This document shows, piece after piece, positions 1 to 7,464 of a DNA stretch of 29,693 bases. This DNA is from Wenzhouxiangella sp. (GTDB lineage: Bacteria; Pseudomonadota; Gammaproteobacteria; Xanthomonadales; Wenzhouxiangellaceae), in assembly GCA_021767625.1 (NCBI GenBank), contig JAASTB010000003.1, positions 1 through 29,693 of the forward strand, read 5' to 3'. A model generated the notes under the pieces. That model worked only from the letters and a program-made list of their open reading frames with translations. It searched no databases and had not been told where the DNA came from. Each line of letters begins with the position of its first letter. Positions within the stretch are counted from its first letter, which is position 1. Both the position numbers and the translations under genes were made by a program.

Positions 1-143
1 TCCGCGACCGCCCTCTACTACGAACACAATCGTGAAAAAATCGTGACGAAGTAGCAACTTTCTGCGTGAACTGCGTCACACAATTGTAAATGCATTCGAG
101 ATATCGGTAGATTTTCCGGCCGCCGATCGTGTATACCCCAAAG

Positions 144-168
144 CGGGCTTCGAGAGGAGCGAAGCCCG
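144..168 (+). promoter_or_regulatory. 5' leader hairpin upstream of the S8 protease
   Basis: A perfect 9-bp inverted repeat (CGGGCTTCG at 144-152, CGAAGCCCG at 160-168) encloses a 7-nt loop reading AGAGGAG. It lies 52 nt before the protease start. There is no following T-run, so it is not an ordinary intrinsic terminator. The purine-rich, Shine-Dalgarno-like loop suggests an RNA-level element such as a protein-binding or mRNA-stability hairpin. The stem is seen directly; the role is inferred. Confidence 0.5.
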
Positions 169-193
169 TCAAGCGATCAAGGGGACTCACAAA

Positions 194-241
194 ATGATCG
201 AAATGGGAGAAAACCCAACATGTTACGAAGACTATCGTTAG
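194..241 (+). CDS. possible 15-codon leader ORF overlapping the S8 protease start
   Basis: ATG at 194 is preceded by AAGGGG (179-184) with a 9-nt gap, a better ribosome site than that of the protease itself (GGGAG at 205-209, 10 nt from its ATG). The frame encodes 15 residues and stops at 239-241, 17 nt after the protease ATG at 220 and out of frame with it. It could couple or restrain protease translation. It is very short and may be chance. Confidence 0.25.
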   Translation: MIEMGENPTCYEDYR

Positions 242-2106
242 TCAAACTGGTCGGCCTGCTCGTTCTGGCCACCACTTTCCTCGCCAATGTCCACGCCGCC
301 GAACTCCGTACGGCAAAACACCCCATCGAAGGCCAGTACATCGTCGTCCTGAAAGACGGCGTCACGACCTTCGGCTCGGCCAACGCCCGGGGAATCTCCG
401 TGGCATCCGCCGCTCAAAGCATGGCGCGGGCCCATGGGGCCAAGGTCAAGGCATCCTTCTCGCACGCCCTTCCGGCTTTCGTAATGGAAGCCAACCCGAA
501 GGCCGTCGCCCGGATGCTCGAGGACGACCGTGTGGCCTACGTAGAGGAAGACGGCATCGTCTCGATCAGCGCCACCCAGAACAACGCGACCTGGGGCCTG
601 GATCGAGTCGACCAGCGTGACCGTCCGCTCGACGGCAGCTACACCTATAACACCACCGCCAGCAACGTGCATGCCTACGTGATCGACACCGGCGTGCTCG
701 GATCGCACAACGAATTCAGTGGCCGTATGGGGAACGGCTACTCCGCGATCAACGACGGCCGCGGCTGGACCGACTGCAACGGTCACGGCACGCACGTGGC
801 CGGCACGGTTGCCGGCTCCACCTACGGTGTTGCCAAGGGTGCGACCGTCCACGCCGTGCGCGTTCTCGGCTGCAACGGCTCGGGCACCAACTCCGGCGTG
901 ATCGCCGGCATGGACTGGGTGGCGCAGAATGCCCAGTTGCCGGCCGTGGCGAACATGAGCCTCGGCGGCGGAGCCTCGCAGTCCACCGATGATGCGGTTG
1001 CCAACATGCGCAGCGCCGGTGTCACGGTCGTCGTGGCTGCGGGCAACGAGAACCAGGATGCCTGCAACAGTTCGCCGGCGCGTTCTTCGGCCGCCATCAC
1101 GGTCGGCTCGACCACCAGCTCCGACTCGCGTTCGAGCTTCTCCAACTACGGCACCTGCGTCGACATCTTCGCACCGGGTTCGAGCATTACTTCGGCCTGG
1201 TACACCAGCAGTTCGGCGACCAACACCATCAGCGGCACCTCCATGGCCTCGCCGCACGTGGCCGGTATTGCCGCCCTGTACCTCGCCGACAACCCGAGCG
1301 CTTCGCCGAGCCAGGTGGAAAGCGCAATCTACTCGAGCGGTTCGAGCAACAAGCTCAGCGGCATCGGTTCGGGCTCGCCCAACCTCCTCGCCTACTCGCT
1401 GTTTGACGGCAGCGGTGGTGGCGGCGGCGGTGGCGGCGGCGGTGGCGGTGGCGCCACCGAGCTGTCCAACGGCGTCCCGGAAAGCAATCTCTCCGGAGCC
1501 CAGGGCTCGGAAGCCGACTTCACCATCGACGTTCCGGCCGGCGCCAGCAACCTCGACATCGCCATGAGCGGCGGTTCGGGTGATGCCGACCTCTACGTCC
1601 GCTTCGGTGCCGAACCGACGACCTCGACCTATGATTGCCGTCCGTACCGCAACGGCAACAACGAAAATTGCGAAGTCGCCAGCCCGCAGGAGGGCACCTA
1701 CTACATCATGCTCCGTGGCTACAGCAGCTACTCCGGCGTGAGCCTCGTCGCCAGCTTCGACGAAGGCGGCGGCGGCGGTGGTGGCGGTGGCGGTGGCGCC
1801 CCGTGCACCAACTGCACCGAATACACCGGTTCGCTCTCCAACGGCGGTTCCGAAGTGCAGCCGAACGGCACCTACTACTATGCCGGATCCGGCACGCACA
1901 ACGGCTGGCTCTCGGGCCCGTCGAGCGCCGACTTCGATCTCGAGCTTTACCGCTGGAGCGGTAGCGGCTGGACACGGGTCGCACGTTCGATCAGCTCCAC
2001 GAGCGAAGAGCAGATCAGCTACAACGGTTCCGCCGGTTACTACTACTGGCGCGTTGAGTCCTACTCGGGTAGCGGCAGCTACTCCCTGTGGCTCGACACC
2101 CCGTAA
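220..2106 (+). CDS. Secreted subtilisin-like (S8, proteinase K type) serine protease with two C-terminal PPC-type domains
   Basis: Extracellular endopeptidase of 628 residues. Order: signal peptide (about 1-27, ending NVHAA); I9 propeptide/inhibitor (about 38-115, beginning GQYIVVLKDG); catalytic domain (about 122-395) with Asp156 (VIDTGV), His189 (GHGTHVAG), oxyanion Asn276 (AAGNEN) and Ser341 (GTSMASPHVAG). A 13-Gly linker (399-411) leads to a bacterial pre-peptidase C-terminal (PPC) domain. An 11-Gly linker then leads to a second Tyr/Ser/Gly-rich beta domain of the kind found at the C-terminus of secreted gammaproteobacterial proteases. Paired cysteines in the catalytic and C-terminal parts fit an exported protein. 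In the family the propeptide is removed by autoprocessing and PPC domains are often trimmed after secretion. Transcribed alone, ending at the terminator at 2132. Family assignment is secure; substrate is unknown. Confidence 0.96.
   Translation: MLRRLSLVKLVGLLVLATTFLANVHAAELRTAKHPIEGQYIVVLKDGVTTFGSANARGISVASAAQSMARAHGAKVKASFSHALPAFVMEANPKAVARMLEDDRVAYVEEDGIVSISATQNNATWGLDRVDQRDRPLDGSYTYNTTASNVHAYVIDTGVLGSHNEFSGRMGNGYSAINDGRGWTDCNGHGTHVAGTVAGSTYGVAKGATVHAVRVLGCNGSGTNSGVIAGMDWVAQNAQLPAVANMSLGGGASQSTDDAVANMRSAGVTVVVAAGNENQDACNSSPARSSAAITVGSTTSSDSRSSFSNYGTCVDIFAPGSSITSAWYTSSSATNTISGTSMASPHVAGIAALYLADNPSASPSQVESAIYSSGSSNKLSGIGSGSPNLLAYSLFDGSGGGGGGGGGGGGGATELSNGVPESNLSGAQGSEADFTIDVPAGASNLDIAMSGGSGDADLYVRFGAEPTTSTYDCRPYRNGNNENCEVASPQEGTYYIMLRGYSSYSGVSLVASFDEGGGGGGGGGGGAPCTNCTEYTGSLSNGGSEVQPNGTYYYAGSGTHNGWLSGPSSADFDLELYRWSGSGWTRVARSISSTSEEQISYNGSAGYYYWRVESYSGSGSYSLWLDTP
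1414..1452 (+). repeat. polyglycine linker 1 (13 Gly codons, GGY repeat)
   Basis: An uninterrupted run of GGT/GGC codons between the protease domain and the first PPC domain. A GGY triplet repeat like this can gain or lose codons by slippage, which would change linker length without shifting the frame. Confidence 0.9.
1765..1797 (+). repeat. polyglycine linker 2 (11 Gly codons, GGY repeat)
   Basis: Second in-frame GGY run, between the PPC domain and the C-terminal beta domain. It resembles linker 1 and marks the modular joint of the two C-terminal domains. Confidence 0.9.
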
Positions 2107-2131
2107 GCTGAACGGTCACAAGACCGAAACC

Positions 2132-2165
2132 GAAAACGCCCCGGACTCCGGGGCGTTTTCTTTTG
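2132..2165. terminator. bidirectional intrinsic terminator between the S8 protease and apt
   Basis: A 14-bp perfect stem (2132-2145 pairs with 2147-2160) with GC core CGCCCCGG and A/T ends. On the plus strand it runs into GTTTTCTTTT; on the minus strand the stem ends GTTTTC. It lies between two convergent genes, so it can end transcripts from both sides. Confidence 0.9.
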
Positions 2166-2194
2166 TCGACTCGCGCATTGCGCGAGATATGGGT

Positions 2195-2704
2195 TCAGTA
2201 GAGCAGGACGGAATGCAGCGGTGCTGCCACGCGCTGAGCGCCATCGAGAAACCCGAGTTCGATGAGCACAGCCGCGCCCACCACGTCCGCACCGGTCTCG
2301 GCGAACAACTCACAGGTCGCGGCCATCGTGCCGCCGGTGGCCAGCACGTCGTCGACCACCAGCACACGCTGGCCCTCGCCGGCAGCATCGGCATGCATTT
2401 CCACGGCGTCGTTGCCGTATTCGAGCGCGTATTCCCGCCGCACTGTCGACCTCGGCAGCTTGCCGGGCTTGCGCACCGGGATGAAGCCCGCGCCGAGGGC
2501 CCGGGCCACACCGACGGCAAAAATGAAACCGCGCGACTCGATGCCCGCCACGAGGTCGATTCCCTTGCCGACGAAGGGCTCGTAGAGCCGGTCCACGGCC
2601 CAGGCCAGCCCCTTCGGATCGGCCAGCAAGGGGGTGATGTCCTTGAAGACGACGCCCGGCTCGGGCCAGTCGGGCACGTCGCGGATCAATTCACGGTAAT
2701 CCAT
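2195..2704 (-). CDS. apt: Adenine phosphoribosyltransferase
   Basis: Cytosolic purine salvage enzyme: adenine + PRPP to AMP + diphosphate. The 169-residue length matches the family. The N-terminus (IRDVPDWPEPGVVFKDITPLL) and the PRPP-binding loop VLVVDDVLATGGT (about 114-126, with the Asp118-Asp119 pair) are typical of APT. The start MDYREL is chosen because upstream sequence in this frame is the M20 peptidase gene read out of frame, and because this start gives the normal family length. It begins 7 nt after the M20 peptidase stop, so it is almost surely the last gene of the leftward S9-M20-apt run, ended by the shared terminator at 2132. Confidence 0.96.
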   Translation of the reverse strand: MDYRELIRDVPDWPEPGVVFKDITPLLADPKGLAWAVDRLYEPFVGKGIDLVAGIESRGFIFAVGVARALGAGFIPVRKPGKLPRSTVRREYALEYGNDAVEMHADAAGEGQRVLVVDDVLATGGTMAATCELFAETGADVVGAAVLIELGFLDGAQRVAAPLHSVLLY

Positions 2705-2711
2705 GGCGGCC

Positions 2712-4124
2712 TCAGCGCTCGCGCGCGCCGTGGTCGGCCAGGATGCTGGCCACCGCGGCGGTGAGTTTGCTGACGTAGGGCAGATGGAGGAACTCGTTCG
2801 GGCCATGCGCGTTGGACTTCGGCCCCAGCACACCGGTGATGAGGAACTGCGCTTCGGGAAAGGACTCGCCCAACAAGGCCATGAAGGGAATCGAACCGCC
2901 CTCGCCCATGAACATCGCCGGCTTGCCGAAGAACGCCTCGGAAGCCTTCTGGCAGGCAGATTCCAGCCAGGGCGCGAACTCGGGCGCGTTCCAGCCGTCG
3001 GCGGGCGGCTCGGGTTCGAAACGAACCCTCGCACCGTAAGGAGGATCGCGTTCGAGCAGCTCCTTCATGCTCCGGGTGGCCGCAGCCGCATCCAGGGTAG
3101 GCGGCAGGCGCATGGATAGCTTCAGCGAGGTCCCCGGCCGAAGAACGTTGCCGGCCTCTCCGAGTTCGGGCAGCCCGCCCGCCCCGGTTACGGCCAGGGC
3201 CGGACCCCAGTTGCGGGCGACCAGGCGCTCCAGCGGCGTCTCGCCTACGGGACGGGCTCCGTCCACCCACGGCAGGGAGTCGTGAATGCCTTCTCCGAGC
3301 TGGTCGGCCACGGCGGCGAGCTGTCGATGCCGCTGCTCGGGCACTTCGACGTTGAGTGTCTCGGGCAGAATGCGCCCGGTCGTCTCATCCTCGAGCCGGG
3401 AAATCAGTTGCCGGGCAATGCGAAAACTCGAGGGGACGATGCCCGAGGCCATGCCCGAATGCACGCCCTCGGTCAGGATGTCGACGTGCAGCGTGCCGGC
3501 CGCCATCCCTCTGAGCGAACTGGTAATCCACATCTGCTCATAGTTGCCGGCGCCCGAATCGAGACAGACCACCAGCGAGGGCGAGCCGATGCGGCCAGCC
3601 AGGTGTTCGATATAGGCCGGCAGGTCATAGCTGCCCGACTCCTCGCAGGTTTCGATGAGCAAGACACAGCGAGCATGCGGCTCGCCCTGCTCCTGGACTG
3701 CGCGAATAGCGGCAATCGAGGAATAAACCGCATAACCGTCGTCGGCACTTCCCCGGCCGTAGAGCTTGTCGTCGCGGACTACCGGCTTCCAGGGGCCCAT
3801 CCCGTCGGCCCAGCCGCTGGCTTCCGGCTGCTTGTCGAGATGCCCGTAGAGGAAAATCGTGTCATCGATGCTGCCGGGAATGTCGATGAGGACCACCGGC
3901 GTGCGCCCTTCCAGGCGGACGACTTCGACCTGCATTCCTTCGATCGGCTGGCGCTCGCACCACTTGACCGTGTGTTCGACGGCCTCGTCGATATAGCCGT
4001 TCTTCTCCCAGTTCGCGTCGAAGTCCGGCGATTTGGCCGGGATGCGGATGAACTCCGAAAGGGCATCGACCATGTCGTCGCGCCAGAGCCTTTCGATCGT
4101 GTCTCGGGCTTGTTCCAGTTGCAT
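2712..4124 (-). CDS. M20 family metallopeptidase (dipeptidase/carboxypeptidase type)
   Basis: Di-zinc exopeptidase of 470 residues with no signal peptide, probably cytosolic, acting on dipeptides or small peptides. Metal and catalytic motifs are in family order: GHLDKQP (His95, catalytic Asp97), GRGSADDG (bridging Asp128), ETCEES (Glu161 general base, Glu162 metal), CLDSG (Asp189), and C-terminal HGPNE (His440). The insert between about 205 and 320 is the usual dimerisation domain. The start (ATG at 4124) follows GGA at a 6-nt gap. The gene lies 55 nt after the S9 peptidase and 7 nt before apt, so the three are probably co-transcribed, and products of the exported S9 enzyme could feed this one after uptake. 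The exact peptide preference cannot be read from sequence. Confidence 0.93.
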   Translation of the reverse strand: MQLEQARDTIERLWRDDMVDALSEFIRIPAKSPDFDANWEKNGYIDEAVEHTVKWCERQPIEGMQVEVVRLEGRTPVVLIDIPGSIDDTIFLYGHLDKQPEASGWADGMGPWKPVVRDDKLYGRGSADDGYAVYSSIAAIRAVQEQGEPHARCVLLIETCEESGSYDLPAYIEHLAGRIGSPSLVVCLDSGAGNYEQMWITSSLRGMAAGTLHVDILTEGVHSGMASGIVPSSFRIARQLISRLEDETTGRILPETLNVEVPEQRHRQLAAVADQLGEGIHDSLPWVDGARPVGETPLERLVARNWGPALAVTGAGGLPELGEAGNVLRPGTSLKLSMRLPPTLDAAAATRSMKELLERDPPYGARVRFEPEPPADGWNAPEFAPWLESACQKASEAFFGKPAMFMGEGGSIPFMALLGESFPEAQFLITGVLGPKSNAHGPNEFLHLPYVSKLTAAVASILADHGARER

Positions 4125-4179
4125 GTGTTCCGTCCCGTCTGGTTTGTACGGATGTTCTCATAGTGCCGCCTTGCGGCGC

Positions 4180-6432
4180 TCACTCATCGACGAACTCGCC
4201 GTTCGCCGACATGGGCCCCGGCGGCACGTGACGCCGAAAGAAATCCTCGATCTTGCCGAAGGTGTAGACCGCGTAGTGTTCGGTACCCGCCCACCAGTGC
4301 GGCGCCCGGGGCATCGCCACGAGGTCGAAATCCTTGCCCAGCAGCATGAGTTTCTCGGTCAGCATCAACGTGGTCTTGAAAGGCACGATGTCGTCGTGCA
4401 TTCCGTGGATGATCATCAGCGGGTCGACCAGGTCTTCGCCGAGGTCCATCAGGCTGCCCCTCTCGAAGATTCCGGGATGGGTATCGGGCCGCCGCGTCAG
4501 GTGCTGGTCGTAGCCGGTAAAGTGGTGAACGTCCACCGCCGGCGCGCCGGCTACGCCGGCGGCGAACAGCCCCGGCTCGCGAAACAGCGCCGAGAGCACC
4601 ATCAAGCCCCCGTAACTGTTGCCCCACAGGCCAATGCGCTCGGCATCGACGTAGTCGAGCGTCTTGAGGTAATCGACCGTTGCGACCAGGTCGCGCAGGT
4701 CGCCCCGACCCCAGTCGCCCTGGAATGCCTCACGGAAATCCACGCCGTAGCCCACGCTGCCGCGCAGGTCGACCTGCACGTGAATGTACTCGCCCGTCAG
4801 CGCCAGGCGCTGCTGAAGATTGGTCGTCGGCCGCTCGGCGTCCCAGGCACTGCGCACCGTATTGGAATAGATGTTGCCTATCAGGACCGGGTAGCGCTGG
4901 CCGAGCGCCATGTCGCGTGGCTCGACGATTCGCGCGTGCAGGATCTGGCCTTCCTCCGGCCCCGGGAAGGTCGCGTATCGCGGTTCGATCCAATCGTATT
5001 GAGCAAAGTCCGGTGCAGGAGACTCCGTTGCTCGCGCCAATTGCGCCCCCGCATCGGCGGGACCGACATAGAGTTCCGCCGGCCGACTGTCGCTGGAGCG
5101 CACACTGGCCACATGCCGACCATCGGGCGAGATCACCGGCCGGTGCACCCCAGGCCGGGTGGTGATGCGCACGGGCTCAGCGCCCGCCTCCAGGCGGTAG
5201 AGGTGACGCTCATAGGGCGTGGGCGCCGCGGCAACGAAATAGAGCGACTTCCCGCGCGTCTCGACCGTGGCCGCCGAGCGCGTCGCGGCCACATCGAAAT
5301 CGCCTTGCGTCAAGACTTCGGGCTTGCCCCCGTCGGCATCGACCGTGTAGAGGCGGTAGTGGTCGTGCATGTCTCCGACGAAGCGAACCTGCTCGCCGTT
5401 GCCGCTCCACACCGCCCGGAAGATCGGGTAAACGCGGCTGGCTCGTTCGTCTTCCCATAGCGTGCGAAGCTGTCCGGAAGCCGCATCGGCGATGTGGATC
5501 CAGCGTTTCTCCGCCACGTCGAGTCCCTGGTGAACGAGCAGTTCCGGGCGTGCCGGAGACCAGGCAATTTCGTAGAAAATTCGCGCGGTTGGGTCGCCTG
5601 TTTCGAGCCATTTCAGCGATTGGTCCCGGGTATCGTAGATTCCGACGCGCTGGCGCTCGTCGCGATCACCCGGGTAGGCGCGTCGAATCTCGTGCATCAG
5701 GGGTTCGGCGCCGTGCAGCCAGGCGGGTATGGGGACACGTCGAACCTCGCTGCGGTCGATGTGAACAAAGGCCAGGTATCGGCCATCCGAAGACCAGGTG
5801 TGACTTCGGATGTAGGCGTCGGGACCGGCGAAGGCACCGACCGGCACCGTCCCGATTCCGGCCCGCCCAAGTTCGGTCACTGGCTGGGAAACGCCCCGGG
5901 TGAAATCGTGGAGCCAAAGATCATTGGCTCGTATGAAAGCGAGCCGCTCGCCTGCCGGTGAGAAGACCGGTGAGTGCCCGCTGCTGTCGTTGGGCAGCAA
6001 GGGCCTGGCGTCACCGCCCGTGACCGGGACGACCTGCATCCGTCCGCGGTGCACGAACACAACCCGGTCCGAATCGGGCATCCATTGGAGTTGCCCCACG
6101 CCCGTATCGTGCCGAATCGCGCTTCGTTCGAGCATTTCCCGACGGCTCTGCCCCGGCTCGGGCGGCGGTGCATGCTTCGGCGCCAGTGAAGTGAGCCGCT
6201 GCAACCCGGCTCCGTCGTTTCCGACCACCCAGACATCGCGAAACGGCATTCCCTCGTCGTTCCAGAGAAAAGCGACCCGGCGACTGTCTCGCGCCCATGC
6301 CGGCGCAGCAGGCGCCGTGCCCGTAAGGCTCGGCAGCGAGACGATACGCTCGAGTGAAGGCGCCTCGGCACCAGACGCGGAACACGTCGCGGCAGCCAGC
6401 AAGAGGATCGGCGCAAGCCGGAATCGATTCAT
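4180..6432 (-). CDS. S9 family peptidase (dipeptidyl peptidase IV / prolyl oligopeptidase type), exported
   Basis: Serine peptidase of 750 residues. A signal peptide (MNRFRLAPILLLAAATCSASGA) is followed by a long beta-propeller region rich in WD/PD40-like strands (about 30-480) and a C-terminal alpha/beta hydrolase domain. The triad is visible: Ser606 in GNSYGG, Asp680 in HGMHDD, His712 in APHWW. In this family the propeller admits only short peptides, and enzymes of this type remove N-terminal dipeptides or cut small peptides. The ATG at 6432 is preferred over an in-frame ATG at 6525 because it puts the signal peptide first and has GGAG about 8 nt upstream. It heads the leftward run with the M20 peptidase and apt. 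The Cys before SASGA has Thr at -1, a poor lipobox, so a soluble periplasmic form is likelier than a lipoprotein. Confidence 0.94.
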   Translation of the reverse strand: MNRFRLAPILLLAAATCSASGAEAPSLERIVSLPSLTGTAPAAPAWARDSRRVAFLWNDEGMPFRDVWVVGNDGAGLQRLTSLAPKHAPPPEPGQSRREMLERSAIRHDTGVGQLQWMPDSDRVVFVHRGRMQVVPVTGGDARPLLPNDSSGHSPVFSPAGERLAFIRANDLWLHDFTRGVSQPVTELGRAGIGTVPVGAFAGPDAYIRSHTWSSDGRYLAFVHIDRSEVRRVPIPAWLHGAEPLMHEIRRAYPGDRDERQRVGIYDTRDQSLKWLETGDPTARIFYEIAWSPARPELLVHQGLDVAEKRWIHIADAASGQLRTLWEDERASRVYPIFRAVWSGNGEQVRFVGDMHDHYRLYTVDADGGKPEVLTQGDFDVAATRSAATVETRGKSLYFVAAAPTPYERHLYRLEAGAEPVRITTRPGVHRPVISPDGRHVASVRSSDSRPAELYVGPADAGAQLARATESPAPDFAQYDWIEPRYATFPGPEEGQILHARIVEPRDMALGQRYPVLIGNIYSNTVRSAWDAERPTTNLQQRLALTGEYIHVQVDLRGSVGYGVDFREAFQGDWGRGDLRDLVATVDYLKTLDYVDAERIGLWGNSYGGLMVLSALFREPGLFAAGVAGAPAVDVHHFTGYDQHLTRRPDTHPGIFERGSLMDLGEDLVDPLMIIHGMHDDIVPFKTTLMLTEKLMLLGKDFDLVAMPRAPHWWAGTEHYAVYTFGKIEDFFRRHVPPGPMSANGEFVDE

Positions 6433-6473
6433 CAGGCGATCTCCGATGGAAACGGTTCGAAAAGGGTCCGGGG

Positions 6474-6501
6474 CGGACAGCCCGAAGGGCAATCGTATAA
6501 T
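6474..6501 (+). promoter_or_regulatory. sigma70-type promoter for the histidine phosphatase gene
   Basis: A perfect TATAAT at 6496-6501 lies 16 nt after CGGACA (6474-6479), which keeps the GACA half of the -35 consensus. The gene starts at 6531, giving a short leader of about 20 nt. It lies in the 98-nt divergent gap with the S9 peptidase. Not tested. Confidence 0.55.
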
Positions 6502-6530
6502 GCCCGCTCGACTCGCTTCGGACAAACCGC

Positions 6531-7046
6531 ATGAGAGCCTTCTACCTGATCATCGCATTGATTGCCCTCCCCTTGGCGACGGCCGCCATGGCGGAAGCGA
6601 CAGGAGTCGTCATCGTGCGCCATGCTGAAAAGGCCGACGATGGCAGCCGCGATCCGGACCTGACCAGCGCGGGCCGTCAACGTGCCCAATCCCTCGCCGA
6701 CGCCCTGGACGGTGCCCGGGTAAGCGAACTGATCGCCTCGCAGTACAAGCGCACCCGGCAGACGCTTGCGGCGCTGGCGCGGCGTCGGGGGCTCGACGTT
6801 GCGGTGGTCCGGGCCGAATCGGGTGCAGTCGAAGAACATATCGAGGCGATCGTGGAAAAGGTGAAGGAATCGAATGCCGAAGGACTGGTCGTGATCGCCG
6901 GCCACTCCAATACGGTTCCCCTGATCGTAGAAGCCCTATCGGGCAGGGTCGTCGCAGCGATCGAAGAGACGGAATACGATCGGCTCTACCTCCTGTTGCC
7001 GTCGGCTTCCGGCATGGACGTCATCGAATCGCGCTACGGCCAATAG
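6531..7046 (+). CDS. Exported histidine phosphatase superfamily protein (phosphoglycerate mutase fold, SixA-like)
   Basis: 171 residues. A Sec signal peptide (about 1-21, ending AAMA) precedes a small phosphatase domain. Key residues: VIVRHAEK (Arg30, nucleophilic His31), SQYKRTRQT (70-78), and VIAGHSNTVP with the second His125. These are the catalytic pieces of the branch-2 small phosphatases related to SixA. Because it is exported, it more likely acts on a periplasmic phosphomonoester than on a cytosolic phosphohistidine protein. It is divergent from the S9 peptidase and convergent with the next small gene (30 nt apart, no clear terminator). The substrate is unknown. Confidence 0.88.
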   Translation: MRAFYLIIALIALPLATAAMAEATGVVIVRHAEKADDGSRDPDLTSAGRQRAQSLADALDGARVSELIASQYKRTRQTLAALARRRGLDVAVVRAESGAVEEHIEAIVEKVKESNAEGLVVIAGHSNTVPLIVEALSGRVVAAIEETEYDRLYLLLPSASGMDVIESRYGQ

Positions 7047-7076
7047 CCGCGACGCAAGCTGGCACCTTCGATGGTC

Positions 7077-7349
7077 TCACTCGTTGATGTGGCAGATCAT
7101 CGAAATCCTGCCGCCCCTGACGTAGACCTGGATCGTCTTGCCGCGCAGGTAGAAGTCGTAGCGGATTCCCGCAGCACCCCCACGGCGGTTCTCCAGGCGA
7201 ACAGTGCGGTCGGGCTCCTTTTCGAGCACCTTGCGTTCGGAGTCGCCGACCTTGAGCAAGGCGTTGCCCAGGCGCGCGGAAGAGAGCTCACAACTGGCCG
7301 CAACCGGCGCAGCGATCCATAGCGAAAGCACGAGCAGGACGACACGCAT
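7077..7349 (-). CDS. Small exported protein, DUF2845-like
   Basis: 90 residues. An N-terminal signal (MRVVLLVLSLWIAAPVAAS) is followed by a Cys that could be a lipobox Cys (AASC). The body has the pattern LLKVGDSERKVLEK...YDFYLRGKTIQVYVRGGRI, a short beta-rich domain like DUF2845 proteins, which are found in gammaproteobacteria and have no known function. The ATG at 7349 is chosen over one 24 nt upstream because AAGGGGTG lies just before it and the signal peptide then begins directly. It is divergent from the alcohol dehydrogenase (115-nt gap). Real gene: likely. Family: tentative. Confidence 0.7.
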   Translation of the reverse strand: MRVVLLVLSLWIAAPVAASCELSSARLGNALLKVGDSERKVLEKEPDRTVRLENRRGGAAGIRYDFYLRGKTIQVYVRGGRISMICHINE

Positions 7350-7464
7350 TCGATTTTCACCCCTTGATTGCACGTTATCGGAAGACTAGCACGACGGCAC
7401 GCTCTTTCCCTGAGCGCAAGCTGAACTAAACTGGGGGAGATCATTCCGATGTGGATGCTCGACC

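Noticed and set aside
238..1899. 553-codon open frame on the minus strand opposite the S8 protease
   Set aside because: Its translation is Ala/Gly/Arg/Val-rich with no recognisable domain, while the plus-strand frame is a full S8 protease. Long antisense frames are expected at this GC content.
1778..2764. 328-codon plus-strand frame spanning the S8 3' end, the terminator and apt
   Set aside because: It reads through the S8 domain out of frame, a strong terminator, and the antisense strand of apt.
4033..5460. 475-codon open frame on the plus strand opposite the S9 peptidase
   Set aside because: Low-complexity His/Arg/Val-rich translation with no family motif; it is a shadow of the S9 and M20 genes.
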